Positions 22,636 to 27,128 of a stretch of DNA of 27,128 nt are shown here, in pieces. Under the pieces are notes generated by a model, which did no database searches, was not told where the DNA came from, and was given only the letters and a program-made list of their open reading frames with translations. The translations under genes were made by a program, and so were the position numbers. Origin of the DNA: SZUA-521 sp041738285 (GTDB lineage Bacteria; Pseudomonadota; Gammaproteobacteria; Pseudomonadales; Azotimanducaceae); the NCBI GenBank assembly GCA_041738285.1, contig JBGSQB010000125.1, positions 1-27,128 on the forward strand. The letters run 5' to 3'. Position 1 is the first letter of the stretch, and every line of letters starts with the position of its first letter.

Positions 22636-24714
22636 TCAGATCCGGATACCGACGCCCGCTTCCCAGGTGCGCGGGTAGCCTGGGCTCGACTGGATAAGCA
22701 TCTGGTTGAAGTAGTCCGCATCGGTCAGGTTGCGGCCCGACGCGAACACGTACCAACCGGATGCGGCGGACTCGAACCGCGCCTCGAGGTTCCATAGGCC
22801 GAAGCTCGTCTGGCGTGTGTCGGCCGTGTTTTCTTTGGTGAAGAAGAAGTGGAAGCGATAGCTGAAGCCAAGCCGCAGCCTAAGCTCGCCGAGTCTGGCG
22901 AGCGGCTTCGACCAGCTGACCGCCGCCGTCGAAGCCCATTCCGGGGCGCGCCGGATGTCGTTGCCCGAGAAGTCCTCGATGGTCATCATGGTGTCGAATT
23001 CGGTGTACTCGCGATGCGGTATCCAGACCAGGCCGGCGTCCAGTTCAAGCGCGTCGGTGAGCTGCACATTGGCCGAGGTGTCGAGGCCATAGATCTCGGC
23101 GCGCGCGGCGTTATCGATGACGGACACGATCGTGTTTTGAACGATGGCGATCGTGCTGACTTGCAGGTCATCGAAATCGTAGTAGAACGCTGCCGCGTTC
23201 ACGGTCCAGCGTGCGCTCGATGCCGCCGACTTGACACCGAGTTCGAAGGCAGTGAGTTGTTCCGGATCGAAACCGTCGAACCCGCCAGTCGGGAGACGCT
23301 CGGTGGTAATACCTCCGCTCTTGAAGCCGGTGGCGATGCTCGCGTAGAGAAGCTGTACATCGGTGGCCGCGAACTCGAGACCGAGGCGCCATGACGGGTG
23401 GTCCCAGCTGTCTGTCACGTGCGTGGCTTCGCCGTTGTCCTGCGCGCCACTGCCGACATCGGCAACTGTGTTCTCCTCGAAGCTGAAGCGCGCGCCGACG
23501 GACAGGCGGAGGCGTTGCGTCGCGGCGTATCGCAATTGGCCGAAGGCCGCGTACGCGCGTTCATCGGCCGTCGCCGAATAGTCGTTGATCGGATTGGGAT
23601 TCAGACGCGGGGCGCTCAAGAAGAACTCCGATTCCTGTCTTGCATCGAATGCGTAGGCGCCGAGCAGCCAATCGACGGCACCGCCTCCACCACCCGACAG
23701 TCTCAGTTCCTGACTCCATTGACGGTAGGTGGACGGCCGCACGCCGCGGATGCAACCCTCGAGCACCGGGGACCCAGCGCAGTCATCCAGGTTGCGCACA
23801 TGGTTGTCGGCGAAGGCGGTCACCGCATGCAGCGTACCGATGCCGGTCTGGTAGGCCACGTTTGCGGTCGCTATATCGTTGGTAACGGTCAGGTCGGGAT
23901 CGGGCTGGGTCACTCGAGTCAGATGAATGTCATTGGGATCGGGCAGAAATTCGACATTGGGTGACCACAATTCACCGGCGGCACCATCGTCCTCGACACG
24001 CTCGATCATGATGTCCACGCTCAACGCGTCCGTCGGTGCGATCGCAACCGAAGCGCGCGCGCCCCAGAAGTCGGCCTCGGCGAATTCGCGCCCGTCGACG
24101 GCATTGTCGATGTACCCGTCGCCCTCGGAACCAATGAACGCAAGCCGCACCACGACTCCGTCGCGCACAGGAATGTCGACGTTGCCTTCAAGACGCGTCG
24201 TATCGAAACTCCCGCGCGCAGCTTCGAAGGCTGCGCCGAATTGGTCTGCTGGCGGCCGGGTATGAAAGTTGATCGCGCCGCCCGTGGCATTGCGTCCATA
24301 GAGGGTCCCCTGTGGGCCTTTCAACACCTCGATCCGTTGGAGGTCGAACATGCGCGCGAGCGCCAGATTCGCGGTGCCGAGGTAGACGCCATTTAAATGT
24401 GAGGCGATTGCGAGCCCGTTGCCGCCCTCGTCGGTGACGCCGCGCAGTGAAAATCCCGCACCGAAGAGACCGAGATTGGTCACGGTCAGACCGGGAATCT
24501 CGAACTGTAGTTCGTAGAGCCGCGTCAGATCGGCCGCAGCGAGCCGATCGCCCGTCAACACCTGCAGACTGGCCGGCACGTCCTGGGCGTTTTCCGTCAC
24601 TTTGCGCGCAGTGACGATGACCGTCTCGACCGCGGCGTCGCTCGCCGTCGCGACGTGGCCGGCGAAGATCAGGCAGACGGCTAGGAGCAGTTGCCGGCAA
24701 CGCGTGTTCAGCAC
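22636..24714 (-). CDS. TonB-dependent outer-membrane receptor
   Basis: From GTG 24714 the product has 692 residues with signal LNTRCRQLLLAVCLIFAGHVATA. An upstream TTG at 24774 would add 20 basic residues and has no ribosome site. The TonB box region is AVETVIVTARK. The plug domain follows (PASLQVLTGDRL, GFSLRGVTDEGGNG, MFDLQRIEVLKGPQGTLYGRNATGGAINF), then the 22-strand barrel with TGFKSGG and FELGVKS. Such receptors import siderophores, vitamin B12 or carbohydrate and other ligands using TonB energy; the VLKGPQGTLYGRNATGGAIN form is common in non-iron receptors of sugar or xenobiotic degraders. The last residue is Ile, not the usual Phe or Trp. It is divergent from the winged-helix regulator gene. 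Confidence 0.92.
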   Translation of the reverse strand: MLNTRCRQLLLAVCLIFAGHVATASDAAVETVIVTARKVTENAQDVPASLQVLTGDRLAAADLTRLYELQFEIPGLTVTNLGLFGAGFSLRGVTDEGGNGLAIASHLNGVYLGTANLALARMFDLQRIEVLKGPQGTLYGRNATGGAINFHTRPPADQFGAAFEAARGSFDTTRLEGNVDIPVRDGVVVRLAFIGSEGDGYIDNAVDGREFAEADFWGARASVAIAPTDALSVDIMIERVEDDGAAGELWSPNVEFLPDPNDIHLTRVTQPDPDLTVTNDIATANVAYQTGIGTLHAVTAFADNHVRNLDDCAGSPVLEGCIRGVRPSTYRQWSQELRLSGGGGGAVDWLLGAYAFDARQESEFFLSAPRLNPNPINDYSATADERAYAAFGQLRYAATQRLRLSVGARFSFEENTVADVGSGAQDNGEATHVTDSWDHPSWRLGLEFAATDVQLLYASIATGFKSGGITTERLPTGGFDGFDPEQLTAFELGVKSAASSARWTVNAAAFYYDFDDLQVSTIAIVQNTIVSVIDNAARAEIYGLDTSANVQLTDALELDAGLVWIPHREYTEFDTMMTIEDFSGNDIRRAPEWASTAAVSWSKPLARLGELRLRLGFSYRFHFFFTKENTADTRQTSFGLWNLEARFESAASGWYVFASGRNLTDADYFNQMLIQSSPGYPRTWEAGVGIRI

Positions 24715-24816
24715 CCAGGGCCTGCGCCTAGAGGTGATGGCGGACGCTCGATTTGACACGCATTTCGGCGCCAAGACAACGATGCCGCGTGAGGTCGGTT
24801 CGCTTGCGTCGTGGGT

Positions 24817-24850
24817 GACGCGCCCCTAGGCTGCGGCCTAGTCACGCGTC
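24817..24850. promoter_or_regulatory. Interrupted palindrome in the divergent receptor/regulator gap, candidate operator
   Basis: GACGCG (24817-24822) matches CGCGTC (24845-24850), and inside it CTAGG (24826-24830) matches CCTAG (24837-24841), with two 3-nt gaps and a 6-nt centre. The 34-nt dyad ends 11 bp before the chosen regulator ATG and lies in the only gap between the divergent genes. It could be an operator or a 5'-leader hairpin covering the ribosome site region. Confidence 0.45.
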
Positions 24851-24861
24851 TCGGAGTTGGC

Positions 24862-26784
24862 ATGGTCGCCGTCGCACCGCGCGGCTATCGGTTCGAAGGA
24901 TATCGCCTCGATCTCGTTCGCCGTCGCATCCTCGACGCCAGCGGGGCACCCATTCCGCTCTCGGGCCGCGCATTCGACGTGCTCGCGCACCTCATCGAAC
25001 ACCGCGACGTCGTGGTCAGCAAGGACGCGTTGATGCTGGCCGTGTGGCCGCATTTGGTCGTCGAAGAGAACAACTTGAGTCAGGCGATATCCTCTCTGCG
25101 CCGTGTGTTCGGTGATCCGCGGGACGTGTCGCGAGTCATTGCCACGGTGCAGGGCCGTGGTTACCGATTCGTCGCGAACGTCGAAGTCGACATCGCGGAT
25201 TCGGATGACTCGGACGACGCGCCCGATGGGTCGACACCGACGACTTCTGCAGCACCGAAGGCCACACCCGCGGCCCACCCTCCACAACGGAAGCGGAGAT
25301 ACGTTTGGGTCTCGGCCGCGGTGTTGGCGGTTGTGGTCGTCGCGGTCGCGTGGCTGGTGACCCGTTCCGAGCCGGGATCCATCAGCATCGTGGTGCTGCC
25401 ATTCGAAAATCTCACCGGCGACGGCGAATACGACTATCTGGCGGTCGGCCTCGCGGAAGAGACCAGCGTGTCGTTGGCGCAGATTGGCGACGCTCGACTG
25501 CGCGTGATCGGCGATGTTTCGGCGAAGGCAATATCGCAGGCGTCGTCGGCAACCGACCTCGGCCGGAGCCTGGGCGTCGATTTCATTGCCCGCAGCACAC
25601 TGCAAGTAGAAGGCTCGAGCGTCCGGGTCAATGCGCGCCTGCTGCGCGTAGCCGATCGCGAACAGATCTGGTCCGCGGTCTTCGACCGGCAACTTACTGA
25701 CGTGCTCGGCCTGCAGCGCGAACTGAGTGTTGCCCTTGCCGAACAGATCCGGCTGCGACTCTCACCCGAGGTCGCGGCAGCAATCGACGCACGTCAGACT
25801 CGCAGTCCCGACGCGTATCGCCTCTATCTCAAGGGCCGGCATGCATGGAACAAGTTCACGCCGGCATCGTTTCGCGAGGCACTCGGCTTCTTCCGCCAGG
25901 CAGCCGCCGCAGACGCGAAGTATGCGCTCGCGTGGGCGGGCATTGCCCAGACCCTCACAACATCGCAGATCATTGCCGACGCACCACCGCAGACAATCGC
26001 TGCGGATGCGCGGGATGCCATTGCGCGTGCGCAACGCTACGGCCCGGGACTCGCCGAGGTGTGGAATGCGGCGGGTTACTTCAGCAACTTCATCGAATGG
26101 GATGTGACGACCGCGCTGTCGCAGGCGAGGAAGTCGGTAATGCTCGACCCCAATAGTGCCACGGCCCATATGTTCCTCGGAGTCATGCTCCTGGAGATCG
26201 GCGAATTCGGGGAAGCGTTGAACATGATGCGCCGAGCGCGGGAACTCGACCCGCTGTGGGCGCAGGCATTCGCACTGAGCGCGATGGTCGCCAACTACGC
26301 CGGCGACCATGACGCGGCACTGAATTTCGCGCGCCAGGCGATTGCAATCGCGCCCGACGCCTTCGTCGGACATCTGCAGCTTGGGAATATCTACTTTGCA
26401 CTGGGCAGGTACGAGGAGGCGTTGGCGGCGTACGCGGCGGTTGAACGACTGTCCGGTGGAAATTCCCGCGCATACTCGTCGCGCGCCCGCACATTGGCGC
26501 GAATGGGGCGCGTGAACGATGTCCGCGCCATTCTCGATGCGCTCCGCGCACGCGCTCAAGTTCAGGACGTACCGCCGTACACATTTGCTGCGGTTCATAC
26601 GGCGTTAGGGGAATTCGATGCCGCCTTCGAGTGGCTCGAACGTGCGCTCGAGGTGCGCGATGTCAGCCTGCTCGGGTTGGATTGGGATTCGGACACCGAG
26701 ACGTTGCGAACCGACGTACGGTTTGCATCGCTCATAGCGCGATGCGGATGTGCGACGCGAGGGGTAATCGGTAAGAACGAGTAG
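24862..26784 (+). CDS. Membrane-bound winged-helix (CadC/ToxR-like) regulator with TolB-like and TPR domains
   Basis: ATG 24862 follows GGAG (24853-24856) by 5 nt, giving 640 residues. Residues about 7-105 are an OmpR/CadC-type winged helix (YRFEGYRLDLVRRRIL, GRAFDVLAHLIEHRDVVVSKDALMLAVWP, EENNLSQAISSLRRVFGD, IATVQGRGYRFVANV). A Pro/Thr-rich linker leads to one membrane helix (about 147-168, VWVSAAVLAVVVVAVAWLV). The periplasmic part has a TolB_N/FlgO-like domain (SIVVLPFENLTGDGEYDYLAVGLAEET, about 175-300) and then tetratricopeptide repeats to near the end. No receiver domain is present, so signals are likely sensed in the periplasm and passed through the membrane as in CadC. The divergent TonB receptor gene is the obvious first target. 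Confidence 0.9.
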   Translation: MVAVAPRGYRFEGYRLDLVRRRILDASGAPIPLSGRAFDVLAHLIEHRDVVVSKDALMLAVWPHLVVEENNLSQAISSLRRVFGDPRDVSRVIATVQGRGYRFVANVEVDIADSDDSDDAPDGSTPTTSAAPKATPAAHPPQRKRRYVWVSAAVLAVVVVAVAWLVTRSEPGSISIVVLPFENLTGDGEYDYLAVGLAEETSVSLAQIGDARLRVIGDVSAKAISQASSATDLGRSLGVDFIARSTLQVEGSSVRVNARLLRVADREQIWSAVFDRQLTDVLGLQRELSVALAEQIRLRLSPEVAAAIDARQTRSPDAYRLYLKGRHAWNKFTPASFREALGFFRQAAAADAKYALAWAGIAQTLTTSQIIADAPPQTIAADARDAIARAQRYGPGLAEVWNAAGYFSNFIEWDVTTALSQARKSVMLDPNSATAHMFLGVMLLEIGEFGEALNMMRRARELDPLWAQAFALSAMVANYAGDHDAALNFARQAIAIAPDAFVGHLQLGNIYFALGRYEEALAAYAAVERLSGGNSRAYSSRARTLARMGRVNDVRAILDALRARAQVQDVPPYTFAAVHTALGEFDAAFEWLERALEVRDVSLLGLDWDSDTETLRTDVRFASLIARCGCATRGVIGKNE

Positions 26785-26799
26785 TCGACTGGTGATCTA

Positions 26800-26820
26800 C
26801 GGCGAAGTTCGACTTCGTCG
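26800..26820. terminator. Stem-loop after the regulator gene, candidate terminator
   Basis: CGGCGAAGT (26800-26808) pairs with ACTTCGTCG (26812-26820), nine pairs with one G-T wobble around a TCG loop, 15 bp after the regulator stop. The position fits a terminator, but no T-run follows. Confidence 0.45.
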
Positions 26821-26904
26821 ACCAGCACGGCGAACGCGCACAGCGGTGCGCCCAGTGCCTGCGGTGACGTCAATCAGCTGATTTCCGGCGGCTTCACGAG
26901 AGCC

Positions 26905-26947
26905 ATTCATAACACCTCAGAATCTTTCAGTCCCGGCCAAAGAACCG
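26905..26947 (+). promoter_or_regulatory. Shared upstream block with 10-bp-phased TTCA-like repeats, copy 2
   Basis: TTCA (26906), CTCA (26916) and TTCA (26926) are exactly 10 bp apart, followed by CAAAGA (26938) and CCG (26945). Every element keeps the spacing of the block at 21949-21991. A GTGCCG follows both copies, shifted by 2 nt. The block ends 61 bp before ATG 27009 of a lipoprotein gene. The rest of the 224-bp gap holds only the stem-loop at 26800-26820. Confidence 0.55.
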
Positions 26948-27008
26948 TTCAGGTTGGTGCCGCACTCTCGAGCGATCGCCCATCGGGCGACCAAGATCGA
27001 GGTGACAC

Positions 27009-27128
27009 ATGCGGGAATGCACATACGGACCGTCAGGTCGGTGGCGGGTATCAGCATGGGCGAGGGCGTTGGCCACCGGACTCGCGGTGCTGGCGACCAC
27101 TGCCGGGTGTGGCGGTGGTGGCGGCGGC
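27009..27128 (+). CDS. Lipoprotein with poly-glycine start, 3' part outside the window
   Basis: ATG 27009 follows GAGG (26999-27002) by 6 nt. The 40 residues present have a basic start (RWRVSAWARA), a hydrophobic core (LATGLAVLATT) and a lipobox TAGC at about residue 34, followed at once by at least six glycines. Cys-plus-polyglycine linkers are common in large proteobacterial lipoproteins that sit outside the inner membrane, so a bigger protein probably continues beyond the edge. Its function cannot be told. It carries the same upstream block as the exported protein gene at 22064. Confidence 0.7.
   Translation, partial: MRECTYGPSGRWRVSAWARALATGLAVLATTAGCGGGGGG

Noticed and set aside
1..27128. 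CRISPR array, tRNA/rRNA genes, insertion sequences, prophage or defence island
   Set aside because: I saw no spaced direct-repeat array, no cloverleaf or rRNA sequence, no transposase or integrase and no phage genes; the toxin-antitoxin pair and HEPN remnant alone do not make a defence island.

Overview
The window looks like chromosomal DNA of a GC-rich, aerobic Gram-negative proteobacterium, probably a gammaproteobacterium. This is inferred from content only: a TonB-dependent outer-membrane receptor, lipoproteins, an AsmA protein, a membrane PQQ dehydrogenase, a box-type aerobic benzoyl-CoA route and a MscK-type channel. There are no rRNA or tRNA genes, CRISPR arrays, insertion sequences or phage genes that I can support.

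Left part (1-7294): two tandem phytanoyl-CoA-dioxygenase-like genes (the first cut by the window edge) are followed by a large MscK/MscM-type mechanosensitive channel gene. That gene is interrupted by one in-frame TAA exactly in the pore-helix motif, with an intact remainder downstream and a 46-nt hairpin behind it. A GPH-type sugar symporter and a RHH/RelE toxin-antitoxin pair follow. The pair has a readable promoter whose -35 and -10 carry repeats and a palindrome.

Middle (7319-12189): a membrane PQQ dehydrogenase of the glucose/quinate group starts 24 bp after the toxin gene. Then come a 73-residue membrane protein, an AsmA-family protein, a small lipoprotein and, convergent with it, a HEPN-like gene that has lost its 3' end.

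Benzoate block (12326-16978): boxC, boxB and a benzoate-CoA ligase gene form a tight operon for activation, epoxidation and ring opening of benzoyl-CoA. The reductase boxA and the aldehyde dehydrogenase boxD are not in the window. The minus-strand genes that converge on it (16986-21034) are a GIDE-domain membrane protein, an MFS transporter and a KefB/KefC-type antiporter. The transporter is a candidate aromatic-acid importer, which is an inference from position.

Right part (21250-27128): an AhpD-like CxxC protein, a small exported protein, a TonB receptor (minus strand) divergent from a membrane-bound winged-helix/TolB-like/TPR regulator, and the start of a poly-glycine lipoprotein. The two exported-protein genes flanking the receptor/regulator pair share a 43-bp upstream block (29 identities) built on TTCA-like repeats one helical turn apart. 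The receptor/regulator gap holds a 34-nt interrupted palindrome. Together these suggest a local cell-surface regulon run by the winged-helix protein, which is the most original signal I find here.
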